NCBI GenBank assembly: GCA_937891465.1
Contig: CALAHF010000084.1
Coordinates: 1 to 34,415, forward strand
Direction of reading: 5' to 3'
Source: an uncultured Verrucomicrobiales bacterium
GTDB lineage: Bacteria > Verrucomicrobiota > Verrucomicrobiia > Verrucomicrobiales > DEV007
DNA length: 34,415 bases
Position 1 is the stretch's first letter, and each line of letters opens with the position of its first letter. A program made the translations under genes and the position numbers. The notes beneath the pieces are model-generated. The model saw nothing but the letters and a program-made list of their open reading frames with translations, did not search any database and was not told the DNA's origin. Positions 1 through 7,602 of the stretch are shown piece by piece.

Positions 1-90
1 TTCTCGCGCTTCTCGCGCTTCTCGCGCTTCTCGCGCTTCTTGAGCTTCTTGAGCTTCTTGAGCTTCTTGAGCTTCTTGAGCTTCTTGAGC
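1..90 (+). repeat. 9-bp in-frame tandem repeat (4 + 6 units)
   Basis: Four perfect copies of TTCTCGCGC (1-36) are followed by six perfect copies of TTCTTGAGC (37-90). The two unit types differ at two positions and sit in homogeneous blocks, which suggests recent slippage or unequal-crossover expansion. The unit is three codons long and stays in frame with the downstream gene, giving (Phe-Ser-Arg)4 then (Phe-Leu-Ser)6. The array touches the window edge, so its full length is unknown. An assembly artefact at a contig end is possible. Confidence 0.9.
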
Positions 91-714
91 GTTTCTGACC
101 CGATCAAAGTCGTTGTTGACCAAATCTTCGCTTACATCCCGAATCTTTTTGCTGGTGTGATCCTCTTCGCAATCGGTTACTTGATTGCAACGATCGTTCA
201 GAAGGTTCTTACAAACGTACTTTCTGCAATTGGTGCGGACAGCCTTCCAACGAAACTTGGCAACACCAGTGAAGAACTGATCGGCGGCAAAAAGCTCTCC
301 GAGCTCGCTGGTTTGGTCGCGATGATTTCGATCCTCGTCATTACCGGTATACAGGCGATTCAGACAATGGAACTCGGTTTTATCTCTGATCTCACTGAAA
401 ACATCGTTCCTGGATACTTCAACATCCTCGTTGCTGTAATCATCTTCGCAGTGGCGTTCTTCGTTGCTAACTTCCTCAGCAACCTGGTTCCAAGCCCATT
501 CTGGGCGAAGGTCGTGAAAGTAGGCATGATTGTTTTCCTCGGTGCAGTTGCACTTCAGAAAGCAAACATCTCTTCACTCACAAACGAAACCTTCCAGGTC
601 CTCATCACTGCAGCAATCGTTGCAAGTGCCTTCGCAGTAGGCGTAGGCGGAGCAATCGCACTTGGACTCGGCGGACGCGAGCGCGCCAAGAGCTTCCTCG
701 ACAAAGTAGGTTAA
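1..714 (+). CDS. TM-helix / mechanosensitive-channel-like membrane protein, 5' end outside window
   Basis: The frame is open to the first base, so the true start probably lies upstream; the first in-frame start-like codon inside is the TTG at 40, within the repeat. After the repeat, the protein has a helix around an IPNLFAGVILFAIGYLIA segment, a second hydrophobic pair (AGLVAMISILVITGIQA; YFNILVAVIIFAVAFFVANFL), and a C-terminal pair ending in Gly/Ala-rich VGVGGAIALGLGGRERA. This duplicated arrangement is typical of the conserved TM-helix family related to small-conductance mechanosensitive channels, and the protein lacks the MscS beta domain. The role is inferred to be a membrane-tension or osmotic channel. 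The family call is from sequence pattern only; the exact function is unknown. The gene ends 29 bases before a strong terminator, so it is the last gene of its transcript. Confidence 0.7.
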   Translation, partial: FSRFSRFSRFSRFLSFLSFLSFLSFLSFLSVSDPIKVVVDQIFAYIPNLFAGVILFAIGYLIATIVQKVLTNVLSAIGADSLPTKLGNTSEELIGGKKLSELAGLVAMISILVITGIQAIQTMELGFISDLTENIVPGYFNILVAVIIFAVAFFVANFLSNLVPSPFWAKVVKVGMIVFLGAVALQKANISSLTNETFQVLITAAIVASAFAVGVGGAIALGLGGRERAKSFLDKVG

Positions 715-743
715 TCCCTCTTTTGGTTTTAGTTTAAGACTCG

Positions 744-774
744 AAAAGGCCTCCGGAAACGGAGGCCTTTTTTT
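744..774 (+). terminator. Intrinsic terminator after the TM-helix gene
   Basis: A perfect 8-bp GC-rich stem (GGCCTCCG at 748-755 and CGGAGGCC at 760-767) closes a GAAA tetraloop. It is preceded by AAAA and followed by seven T residues (768-774). This is a textbook rho-independent terminator. The A tract on the 5' side means it could also work on the minus strand. Confidence 0.95.
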
Positions 775-918
775 GTCGAAACAACTCTCAAAATTGATCA
801 CGAATACGTGGCGCAAAATACTTGAGAAACCACTGATCGTTCTCTACCCTTTCCAGCTTTAACGGATTGATTTTCGTTTAGTTCCTTCCGACACCTCCAT
901 CCATTCCTATTACAAAGA

Positions 919-1470
919 ATGAAACTTAGATTCTTCGCATACTTTTTCACCATCGTTGCAGCCCTCCTGGCTCTTCCGAGCTGTGAGACTCCACCGTCAT
1001 CATCTGATAACTCCGAGTGGCAGCGTCCGCCACGCTACGGTTCCGGCGGCTCACAAAGTCGTGGTCGCAGCAGTTCATCACGATTAGATTCTGCTTCATC
1101 GCGCAATAGTGGTTCAAGTCGCTTTGGATATTCCGGCACCGAACGTTCTCGTCCTGAAACCAGCGACACAAGTTCTTCACGCGACCGCGATCGCAACGAA
1201 GACACTGCCAGTGCTGAAAAGCCGCAAAAAGAAGAGAAGAAAGAGCCGGCGTCATCGGATAACTCTGGAAATCTTGGCTACGCAATCGGCGTTCCCGGCA
1301 AGCCGCTTTCCGTAACACTTCCAGGTGCCGCTAAATCTTTGGGTCCTATTTCGATCGAAAAGTATGATGCTTCCGGAAATCCTACCGGTGAGCCTCTTCC
1401 TCGTGGAACTCCTGTTGAGATCCCCGATCCCAACAACCCCGGGAAAAAGATTCAGTTCAAAGTGCCATAA
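919..1470 (+). CDS. Ser/Arg-rich lipoprotein, unknown function
   Basis: The 183-residue product starts with a basic n-region and hydrophobic stretch ending in a lipobox ALPSC, so Cys22 is the likely lipidated residue and the protein should be anchored in the envelope. Residues about 25-110 are low complexity, rich in Ser, Arg, Gly and Asp, then Lys/Glu. The C-terminal 65 residues (from about NLGYAIGVPGKPLSV) are ordered-looking, with many Gly and Pro, and end in KIQFKVP. The disordered region probably acts as a linker carrying a small C-terminal domain. I do not recognise the family. The start ATG at 919 has no clear Shine-Dalgarno sequence. A long open frame on the opposite strand is a compositional shadow. 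Confidence 0.75.
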   Translation: MKLRFFAYFFTIVAALLALPSCETPPSSSDNSEWQRPPRYGSGGSQSRGRSSSSRLDSASSRNSGSSRFGYSGTERSRPETSDTSSSRDRDRNEDTASAEKPQKEEKKEPASSDNSGNLGYAIGVPGKPLSVTLPGAAKSLGPISIEKYDASGNPTGEPLPRGTPVEIPDPNNPGKKIQFKVP

Positions 1471-1495
1471 GCGCATCTAGATCTGAAACGACTGT

Positions 1496-2413
1496 TTGAT
1501 TGATTGGTTCATCATCCCTGATTTGGAAAATTTTAAACGAGTGGTGGTTCTGGGACCGGGCCTTCTGGGAGGGTCTATCCTGCATGCTATCCACCACCAT
1601 TTTCAATCGGGGCAGAAACCGAACAGCCTTGGAGTTTGGGCTCGGCGGCAAGAACCGATCGATTGCCTTCTCGAACAAGAGATCGTCCAGCATGGCTCCA
1701 CTTCTGTTTCGGAGTTGTTCAGCGATCCGGAGACGGCTCCCGATTTCGTCATCTTAGCGACGCCGATCGGATTCATGCCTGAATTGGCCCGTCAGATTGC
1801 TGACGCAGCTACAACCCCAGTGATTGTCACTGATGTCGGCAGTACCAAAGCCAACCTCGTAGCGACGCTCGATTCGGTTTTTGAAAGCAACGAGCACATT
1901 CAGTTCGTAGGGAGTCATCCCATGGCCGGTTCTGAGAAAACTGGTCTCGACCACGCTTCGGCCGATTTATTCGAAAATGCGGTCTGTATTTTGACTCCAA
2001 CCGCGAAAACAGACGCTTCTTCTCTCGAAAAAGTGGATATATTTTGGAGGTCACTCGGAAGCAAAACTCACCATCTTTCGCCAGAAGATCACGACGAGGT
2101 CGTTGGGAAAATTTCACATCTCCCGCATATTACAGCAGCAGCCCTTTCCCTATCTGGGATGAAAGAAACTGCAACTGGGACACTTCCCGCTGAATTCTCC
2201 GCGGGAGGCTTTCGCGACAGCACCCGAATCGCTGCGGGGCACGTGGAAATGTGGACAGAAATCCTGCTGGAAAATAGACAAACCATCAGCGAATCTCTCC
2301 GCGACCTGATTTGTCGACTCGAATCCGTTCACGCGTCTCTCGAAAACAACGACGATTCGTCTTTGCGGTCATTTTTGGCAGAAGCCAAAGAAAAGCGGGA
2401 CACCCTCAAATAA
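1496..2413 (+). CDS. tyrA: Prephenate dehydrogenase
   Basis: TyrA oxidatively decarboxylates prephenate to 4-hydroxyphenylpyruvate with NAD, the committed step to tyrosine, in the cytoplasm. Visible signatures are the N-terminal Rossmann motif GPGLLGGS, the ATPIGFM stretch, DVGSTKA, the substrate-site block GSHPMAGSEKTGL, and SHLPHITAAAL with its conserved His. No chorismate mutase or ACT domain is attached, so this is the monofunctional form of about 300 residues. The start is uncertain. TTG at 1496 gives 305 residues, but TTG at 1523 (MENFKRVVVLG) fits the family length better. It lies 30 bases before aroA on the same strand, and the pair is probably cotranscribed for aromatic amino acid synthesis. 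Confidence 0.93.
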   Translation: MIDWFIIPDLENFKRVVVLGPGLLGGSILHAIHHHFQSGQKPNSLGVWARRQEPIDCLLEQEIVQHGSTSVSELFSDPETAPDFVILATPIGFMPELARQIADAATTPVIVTDVGSTKANLVATLDSVFESNEHIQFVGSHPMAGSEKTGLDHASADLFENAVCILTPTAKTDASSLEKVDIFWRSLGSKTHHLSPEDHDEVVGKISHLPHITAAALSLSGMKETATGTLPAEFSAGGFRDSTRIAAGHVEMWTEILLENRQTISESLRDLICRLESVHASLENNDDSSLRSFLAEAKEKRDTLK

Positions 2414-2443
2414 TTTACCTAAAAACCAAACAACCTGTCCTTG

Positions 2444-3748
2444 ATGTCGGAATTACGCGTTCACCCTATCGATAAATTTGCAGTCGAACTAAAAGTTCCC
2501 GGTGACAAATCCATCTCGCACCGATCCGTCATGTTCGCAGCGATCTCGAATGGCACCTGCGAAATTGATGGCTTTTTGCCCAGCGAAGACTGCCTTGCTA
2601 CTGTTGGAGCCCTGAAACAGCTCGGAGTCGAAATCAAATCCCTCAACGAATCCTCGACAAAGCTCATCGTTAAGGGTAATCGCCGTCAGTTCGTTCAGCC
2701 TTCCGAGCCAATCGATTGCGGGAACTCTGGCACCACCATGCGTTTGATGTGCGGATTATTGGCTGGGTGTAATTTTGAAGTCGAACTTGTGGGCGACGAA
2801 TCACTCAGCAAGCGTCCGATGGATCGCATCGCCAAGCCGCTTCTTGAGATGGGCGTTTCAGTTCGTGGTCAGGGTAAAAATTGCACCGCCCCCCTTATTG
2901 TCCGGGGATCCAGCCGCGTTAAAAACGTCGACTACGAGTCACCTGTCGCCAGCGCCCAGATAAAAAGCGCCGTAATGCTTGCAGCGCTTGCTGCCGAGGG
3001 AAAATCGACCATCACTGAGCCGTTTCTTTCGCGCGATCACACCGAGCGGATGTTGAATTACTTGCTTGTGAAAAACGTCCGCCAGGGCCGCACCATTTCC
3101 ATTTGGGGTGGTCAGCAGGCTGAGTCCCGCGACATCATTGTTCCAGGTGACCTTTCCAGCGCCGCATTTTGGGTCGTCGCAGCAGCAGCTCGTCCCGGCA
3201 GCACTCTTTTAGTCAACGAAGTTGGCCTCAACCCGACCCGCGTCGGAGTTTTGAATGCACTCATCCGTATGGGCGCTCGAATTAATGAGCGGGTCGACGA
3301 ATCAAATTGCGAACCGATGGGCACCGTTGAAGTGACCGGCTCAAAATTGAAAGGCATCGAAATCGGTGGCGAAGAGATTCCAAAGATGATCGACGAAATT
3401 CCGATTCTCGCCGTTGCAGCCGCTTTGGCAGAGGGAACAACCACCATTCGCGACGCCCACGAGCTTCGGGTAAAAGAAAGCGATCGTATTTCAGCGGTTG
3501 CCGAAAACCTTCGCCGCATGGGAGTTTCAGTTCAGGAATTCGCGGACGGAATGGAAATTCAAGGCGTCGGTCCTCACGGATTGAAAGCTGCCGAAATCGA
3601 AAGCCACGGCGATCACCGCATCGCCATGTCATTTGCCGTCGCCGGTCTCTACGCAAGCGGCGAAACAATCATTCACGGCACCGAATGTATCGCCACTTCT
3701 TACCCTGGATTTGAAGAAGAGTTGAATCAGCTTCTTAAGCGGAAATAG
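2444..3748 (+). CDS. aroA: 3-phosphoshikimate 1-carboxyvinyltransferase (EPSP synthase)
   Basis: AroA joins shikimate-3-phosphate and phosphoenolpyruvate to make EPSP, the sixth shikimate-pathway step. The product (434 residues from ATG 2444) contains PGDKSISHRS with Lys22, Ser23 and Arg27, then GNSGTTMRLMCGLLAG, DESLSKRPMDRI, SAQIKSAVMLAAL, PGDLSSAAFW, DEIPILAVAAA, RVKESDRI and GDHRIAMSFA. These cover both halves of the inside-out alpha/beta barrel. The GNSGTT-R and SAQIKSA forms resemble the class II (Bacillus/Agrobacterium-type) enzymes more than the GNAGTA-R form of enteric class I enzymes. A TTG directly upstream (2441) could add one Met, but the ATG is preferred. It follows tyrA closely. 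The 139 bases after it hold no feature I can support. Confidence 0.97.
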   Translation: MSELRVHPIDKFAVELKVPGDKSISHRSVMFAAISNGTCEIDGFLPSEDCLATVGALKQLGVEIKSLNESSTKLIVKGNRRQFVQPSEPIDCGNSGTTMRLMCGLLAGCNFEVELVGDESLSKRPMDRIAKPLLEMGVSVRGQGKNCTAPLIVRGSSRVKNVDYESPVASAQIKSAVMLAALAAEGKSTITEPFLSRDHTERMLNYLLVKNVRQGRTISIWGGQQAESRDIIVPGDLSSAAFWVVAAAARPGSTLLVNEVGLNPTRVGVLNALIRMGARINERVDESNCEPMGTVEVTGSKLKGIEIGGEEIPKMIDEIPILAVAAALAEGTTTIRDAHELRVKESDRISAVAENLRRMGVSVQEFADGMEIQGVGPHGLKAAEIESHGDHRIAMSFAVAGLYASGETIIHGTECIATSYPGFEEELNQLLKRK

Positions 3749-3887
3749 GATGCAGGGGAAGGAGTGATTAGAAGGAAGTGGAGAGCGGAGATCCAATCAT
3801 CGGATTTAAACTTCAAAATTTACCTTTTAAAATCAAAGAACCAGCGCTCCCACTTCGCCTTTCAACACCTCAAACCTAGAGATTTAT

Positions 3888-5393
3888 TCAAATCTCCGGA
3901 ATTGGATCATTCGGTTTGATAACCTCGCCTTGCCAGGTCACGGTTCCGTCTTCATCCAAAGTCAGAATCCGGTGCGCGCTTTTCGGCGCGGGCTTCTTAT
4001 TCACACTTGGGATGTGCTTCCGATGCTCCGCGATTACCGCGTCAAACGCCCCGCGATCATTTCCGGGAGCGATTAAATTCGTCCACTCGTTGGGATCTTT
4101 CACCATGTCGTAGAGCTCTTCCGAACCGTCTGCGTAAGTGATGTAACGCCATTTTTCCGACCGAACTCCATGGTTGTCGTGATTGTGAGTCGTCACCGCA
4201 AAACGCTCTCGAGCTGCCGAAGCATCCTTCAACTGCGGCATCAGCGACAGCCCTTCCAAATCATCACGCTTCGGTAATCTGCACAGATCAATCAGGGTCG
4301 GATACATATCCAAAAGCTCCGCAGGTCTTGCGCACATTTGGTTTGGCGTCACGCCAGGTCCGGCAAAAACCAGCGGGACTCGTGTTCCGTCGTCCCACAG
4401 TGTGTTTTTTCCAGTGATCGCTTTTTCGCCGATGTGCCAACCGTGGTCTGACCACAATACAATGATCGTGTTATCCGCTTTGCCACTTGCCTCAAGCGCA
4501 TCAAGCACCCGCTTCAGCTGGGCATCAACAAACGTCGTGCAGGCCAAATACGAACGCGTCAAATTCATCCACTCATTCGAGTCTTCCAAAAACTTCAGGC
4601 GAGGCTCCGGCAACTTCCAGTGCGTATACCACGAAAAGCGCGGCGTATCATCGCGGTCCCCTCGCTGAATCAACGGCAGCTTTGTCTCGGATTCAGGATG
4701 CATATCAAACCACTTTTGGGTCGCGTAACACGGCACGTGCGGCAGAAAAAATCCGCACGCGAGGAAGAACGGTTTGTCCTCCGGCATATTTTCAAGCTGA
4801 TCAACCGCCCACGAAGCGCATTTGTAATCGCCTTTATCCTCGTCTTTATGCGGAAACACTCCCCAGTCCACCAACCGATGTGGTTGCGGCGTATTCACCA
4901 TTTTTTCCTTCGGAAACGGCTTCCCGCTCGCTCCAGGTCCAACAACATCCCACTCTTTGATTTTTGAACCGTTTCCTTTTGGTCCGACTTTTCCGATGCT
5001 CCGGCCGCTGGCTCCGTGATAAATTTTTCCAGTGTAAAAAGTGCGGTAGCCGTTCGCCATGAAATGCTGCGGAAGCGACACCGCATCTTTCACTTCCTCG
5101 ACATCACGAAAAAATGGAGCCAATCCGTAAATCCCCGTTGTCGAAGGGCGCTTGCTGATCATCAAACTCGAGCGCGATGAATTGCATAGCGGCGAATTGC
5201 AGTGCGCATTCGTGAAAGCAGTCCCGCGTTTTGCAAGGGCATCAATGTTCGGAGTCAGCGAATTTGGATGCCCGCCGAGATGGCCGATCCAATCATTCTG
5301 GTCATCAATCGCGATGAACAAAACATTTGGTTTATCCGCCGAAAAGAGCGCGGTTGAAACGAAGAGAGAAAAAAGAACAAAAAGCGTTTTCAC
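3888..5393 (-). CDS. Secreted sulfatase, iduronate-2-sulfatase-like (S1 family)
   Basis: This enzyme should hydrolyse sulfate esters, probably of a sulfated polysaccharide, outside the cytoplasm. A signal peptide (MKTLFVLFSLFVSTALFSA) is followed by PNVLFIAIDDQND, with the metal-binding Asp pair at residues 30-31. The active-site block is CNSSRSSLMISKRPSTTGIY, with Cys70 as the residue to be converted to formylglycine and Arg74. LWSDHGWHIGEK near residue 320 is also present. The Cys-x-Ser-x-Arg form departs slightly from the usual Cys-x-Pro/Ala-x-Arg. Length (501) is normal. Converting Cys to formylglycine needs a maturase not encoded in the window. The GTG start at 5391-5393 lies inside a copy of the dispersed palindrome, and there is no alternative in-frame start that keeps the signal peptide. 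Confidence 0.93.
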   Translation of the reverse strand: MKTLFVLFSLFVSTALFSADKPNVLFIAIDDQNDWIGHLGGHPNSLTPNIDALAKRGTAFTNAHCNSPLCNSSRSSLMISKRPSTTGIYGLAPFFRDVEEVKDAVSLPQHFMANGYRTFYTGKIYHGASGRSIGKVGPKGNGSKIKEWDVVGPGASGKPFPKEKMVNTPQPHRLVDWGVFPHKDEDKGDYKCASWAVDQLENMPEDKPFFLACGFFLPHVPCYATQKWFDMHPESETKLPLIQRGDRDDTPRFSWYTHWKLPEPRLKFLEDSNEWMNLTRSYLACTTFVDAQLKRVLDALEASGKADNTIIVLWSDHGWHIGEKAITGKNTLWDDGTRVPLVFAGPGVTPNQMCARPAELLDMYPTLIDLCRLPKRDDLEGLSLMPQLKDASAARERFAVTTHNHDNHGVRSEKWRYITYADGSEELYDMVKDPNEWTNLIAPGNDRGAFDAVIAEHRKHIPSVNKKPAPKSAHRILTLDEDGTVTWQGEVIKPNDPIPEI

Positions 5394-5440
5394 GAGTCAA
5401 TAGGGTATGTTTGGCGAACAGATAGGATTGCTTCGAAAAG
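5387..5440 (-). repeat. Dispersed palindrome, copy E (overlaps sulfatase start)
   Basis: Plus-strand reading gives CAATAGGGT at 5398-5406, then a TATGTTTGGCGAACAG-like core, then TAGGATTGCTTCGAAAAG. It matches the other copies in both arms. Read on the minus strand, the outer arm TCGTGAAAACG carries the GTG start codon of the sulfatase gene. Confidence 0.8.
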
Positions 5441-5479
5441 ACTTTTCGAAACAACAGGGCGATGAGCTGGCTTGCCAGC
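5432..5479. repeat. Two adjacent perfect hairpin palindromes
   Basis: TTCGAAAAG (5432-5440) and CTTTTCGAA (5442-5450) form a 9-bp perfect inverted repeat around one base. GCTGGC (5466-5471) and GCCAGC (5474-5479) form a second one around TT. The segment CTTTTCGAAACAACAGGGC also resembles the reverse orientation of the dispersed palindrome's outer arm, so this may be a head-to-head partial copy. Positions 5480-5530 are GC-richer than their surroundings and otherwise unrecognised. Confidence 0.75.
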
Positions 5480-5531
5480 GATCTGAGGACAGCCGGGCAA
5501 CGGTTCCGCAGGATAGCCCAGTTTCAAAAAA

Positions 5532-5568
5532 AGGTATGTTTGATTAACCAACAGTATTGGATCGTAAT
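5532..5568 (+). repeat. Dispersed palindrome, copy H
   Basis: GGTATGTTTGATTAACC, followed by AACAGTATTGGATCGTAATG, aligns nearly base for base with the minus-strand reading of copy D (23835-23890). It lies about 30 bases upstream of the DUF1028 gene start, in the divergent intergenic region shared with the sulfatase. Confidence 0.75.
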
Positions 5569-5598
5569 GCGGCTTGGCGAGTGCTTTAATCGGGCGTG

Positions 5599-6342
5599 AT
5601 GAAGTGGTTTCTAATTTTTACAGCAGCAGCCCTAACGGTCTCTAATTTCGCCGGAGAAAATGAAACGCCAACCGTGGCGACATTTTCGATCGTCGCCGTG
5701 GACAAATCCACTGGAGAAATTGGGGTGGCCGTTCAATCCAAGATCGTTGGCGTCGGTTCGATCGTTCCCTTTGCCGAAGCCGGTGTCGGTGCAGTGGCGA
5801 CTCAGGCATACGCCAACGTTCGTTACGGCCCGATTGGATTGCTGATGCTGAAAACAGGAGCGACGCCGGAACAAACTATCGACATGCTGACGAAGAACGA
5901 CCCCGAAAAAGCACATCGCCAAGTCGGGATTGTTTCTGCTGGTGGAGAGGTCGCTACTTTTACCGGAGAGAAATGCAGCGATTGGGCGGGCGGAATTTCA
6001 GGAGATGGATTTGTTGTTCAGGGAAATATTTTGGCGGGCGAATCAGTCATAACAGCCATGGCCGAAGCATTCAAAAAAACTGAAGGGCTTCTCGCCGAAC
6101 GTTTGATCGCAGCGCTCGAAGCGGGACAAGCTGAAGGTGGCGACAAACGCGGGCGGCAATCGGCTGCGCTCCTTGTGGTTCGGGAAGGCTGGGGATACGC
6201 GGGATTAAATGATCGCTTTCGAGATATCCGCGTCGACGAACACGAAACACCGATCAAAGAATTGCGCCGTGTTTATGAAAAGCACCGCGCGCTTTTCTCT
6301 CGTCCGAAGGCTGTGGTTGAGGAAGTTGAAGAAAAAGAATAA
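5599..6342 (+). CDS. Secreted DUF1028 family protein (Ntn-hydrolase-like)
   Basis: The product (247 residues from ATG 5599; a GTG at 5596 would add one) has a signal peptide ending near NFAG. It is followed by the DUF1028 pattern VATFSIVAVDKSTGEIGVA, the VGVGSIVPFAEAGVGAVATQA block, YGPIGLLML and SGDGFVVQGNIL. The family has an Ntn-hydrolase-like fold related to proteasome and glycosylasparaginase-type enzymes, but its substrate is not established to my knowledge. The C-terminus (EVEEVEEKE-like) is acidic and low complexity. It begins a run 5599-8906 of three close genes. The spacing (12 bases) and overlap downstream suggest cotranscription with the acyltransferase and permease. Confidence 0.85.
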   Translation: MKWFLIFTAAALTVSNFAGENETPTVATFSIVAVDKSTGEIGVAVQSKIVGVGSIVPFAEAGVGAVATQAYANVRYGPIGLLMLKTGATPEQTIDMLTKNDPEKAHRQVGIVSAGGEVATFTGEKCSDWAGGISGDGFVVQGNILAGESVITAMAEAFKKTEGLLAERLIAALEAGQAEGGDKRGRQSAALLVVREGWGYAGLNDRFRDIRVDEHETPIKELRRVYEKHRALFSRPKAVVEEVEEKE

Positions 6343-6354
6343 ACTCCTGCACCT

Positions 6355-7602
6355 ATGCTCGATTTTTCGGATGCCCCTTACCAGTTTTTTCCAGCGAAAC
6401 CCAACCGGTTTATGATGGCGTTGGGGAAGTTTGCGAACCGCCGTTTCATTCTGAAAGGTAAGAACCACCGGATCACTCAATTTGATTTGTGCGGTGAAAT
6501 CGAAAAGGTGAGAGCGCTCCACAAATCAGGCGCACAGCTCGTCATCGTGGCGAACCATCCCACTCACAGCGACCCACAGGTCATGACGGAGGTTCACCGT
6601 CGACTCGGAATCAAATCGTGCTTCATGGCAGCCTACGACGTTTTTTTGCGAGGGAAATTTTCGGGATGGGTCATGCAAAATATCGGCTGTTTTTCAATTG
6701 ATCGTGAAGGCAGCGATCGAAAGGCCATGGCGGAAGCCGCGCGGATTTTGAAGGCCGGCGAATTTGCGCTGACGATTTTTCCTGAAGGAAACGTCTATCT
6801 AGCGAACGATAAAGTGACTCCGTTTCTTGATGGTGCTTCCTTCTTGGCGCTGAAAGCTCAAAAAGACATCGGAGACGATCGACCAATTTATGTCGTCCCG
6901 ATGGCCTTCAAATATTCGCACCTGACTGATGTGCGATCGAAAATCGGCGCACAACTTGATGACGTGGCTATTGGCCTCGGCACGAATTTTGATCACGACG
7001 CGGAACCGGTTTCAGAACTGAAACGCATTGGCCGCGAAGTGTTGATCAAAAATTTGAAGCAGCGGGGTTGCATCGATCCTGAAGATATCGCCGCGGAAAA
7101 ACCGATGTCCGAACTGCTGGTTTCCGGTGCTGAAAAAATTCTCAGTGGCCTCGAATCGAAAATCGATTTACCTGACGGAGCCGGAAATGATCCCACCACT
7201 CGGATCCGAAAAATCCGCAGCGCGATTCATAATGTGCTGACCGACGATGATTTAGAGAACGATCATCGCGTCGCCACGTCATGGGCGGACGAAGCAATTC
7301 TTGCCTTCCGGATTTTACAGTACGCGACGCCTTACGCTCTTGAAAAACCAACGGTGGATCGGATTGCTGAAACCGTTGAACGTGTGCGCGAAGATCTGAC
7401 GTCAAAATGGCAGGCGCCCACCGGCCCTCGTCACGTCGAGGTTCAAGTTCGCGAACCGATTCTGCTGGCCGACATTCTAAATGCGCACCCCAAGCTGAGA
7501 AATGCCGTCACGGAGCTCACTGGGCGGATGGAATCCGAAATTCAGGCTGGGCTCGATGAAGCCAACGCCGGGCTCGAAACACCGGGCTCCGAGCTGTTTT
7601 AA
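6355..7602 (+). CDS. PlsC-like phospholipid/glycerol acyltransferase with C-terminal extension
   Basis: The N-terminal 230 residues carry the acyltransferase signatures NHPTHSDP, an HX4D motif with His68 and Asp73, and FPEGNVY around residues 142-148. This predicts transfer of an acyl group to a lysophospholipid or similar acceptor at the inner membrane face. The product is 415 residues, well above the roughly 240 of housekeeping PlsC. The extra C-terminal half, from about PMSELLVSGAEKIL, is helical-looking with no recognised domain. No obvious transmembrane anchor is seen. The stop codon overlaps the start of the permease (TAATG), so the two are translationally coupled. It is more likely an accessory lipid acyltransferase than the essential PlsC, and the acceptor is unknown. 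Confidence 0.82.
   Translation: MLDFSDAPYQFFPAKPNRFMMALGKFANRRFILKGKNHRITQFDLCGEIEKVRALHKSGAQLVIVANHPTHSDPQVMTEVHRRLGIKSCFMAAYDVFLRGKFSGWVMQNIGCFSIDREGSDRKAMAEAARILKAGEFALTIFPEGNVYLANDKVTPFLDGASFLALKAQKDIGDDRPIYVVPMAFKYSHLTDVRSKIGAQLDDVAIGLGTNFDHDAEPVSELKRIGREVLIKNLKQRGCIDPEDIAAEKPMSELLVSGAEKILSGLESKIDLPDGAGNDPTTRIRKIRSAIHNVLTDDDLENDHRVATSWADEAILAFRILQYATPYALEKPTVDRIAETVERVREDLTSKWQAPTGPRHVEVQVREPILLADILNAHPKLRNAVTELTGRMESEIQAGLDEANAGLETPGSELF

Noticed and set aside
1-90. Tandem array at the window edge as a CRISPR
   Set aside because: The units are 9 bp, contiguous and in frame with a coding sequence; there are no spacers.
947-1318. Minus-strand 123-residue open frame opposite the lipoprotein gene
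   Set aside because: It is basic and Cys/Arg-rich without domain pattern, and arises from the Ser/Arg-rich codons of the plus-strand gene.
3780-3805. Possible ninth palindrome copy (GATCCAATCATCGGATT)
   Set aside because: It shares only a few bases with the core (ATCATCG) and lacks both AGGGT/ACCCT arms.
3879-3896. GAGATTT-ATTC-AAATCTC hairpin at the sulfatase stop codon
   Set aside because: A perfect 7-bp stem but AT-rich and without a following T run; probably fortuitous.
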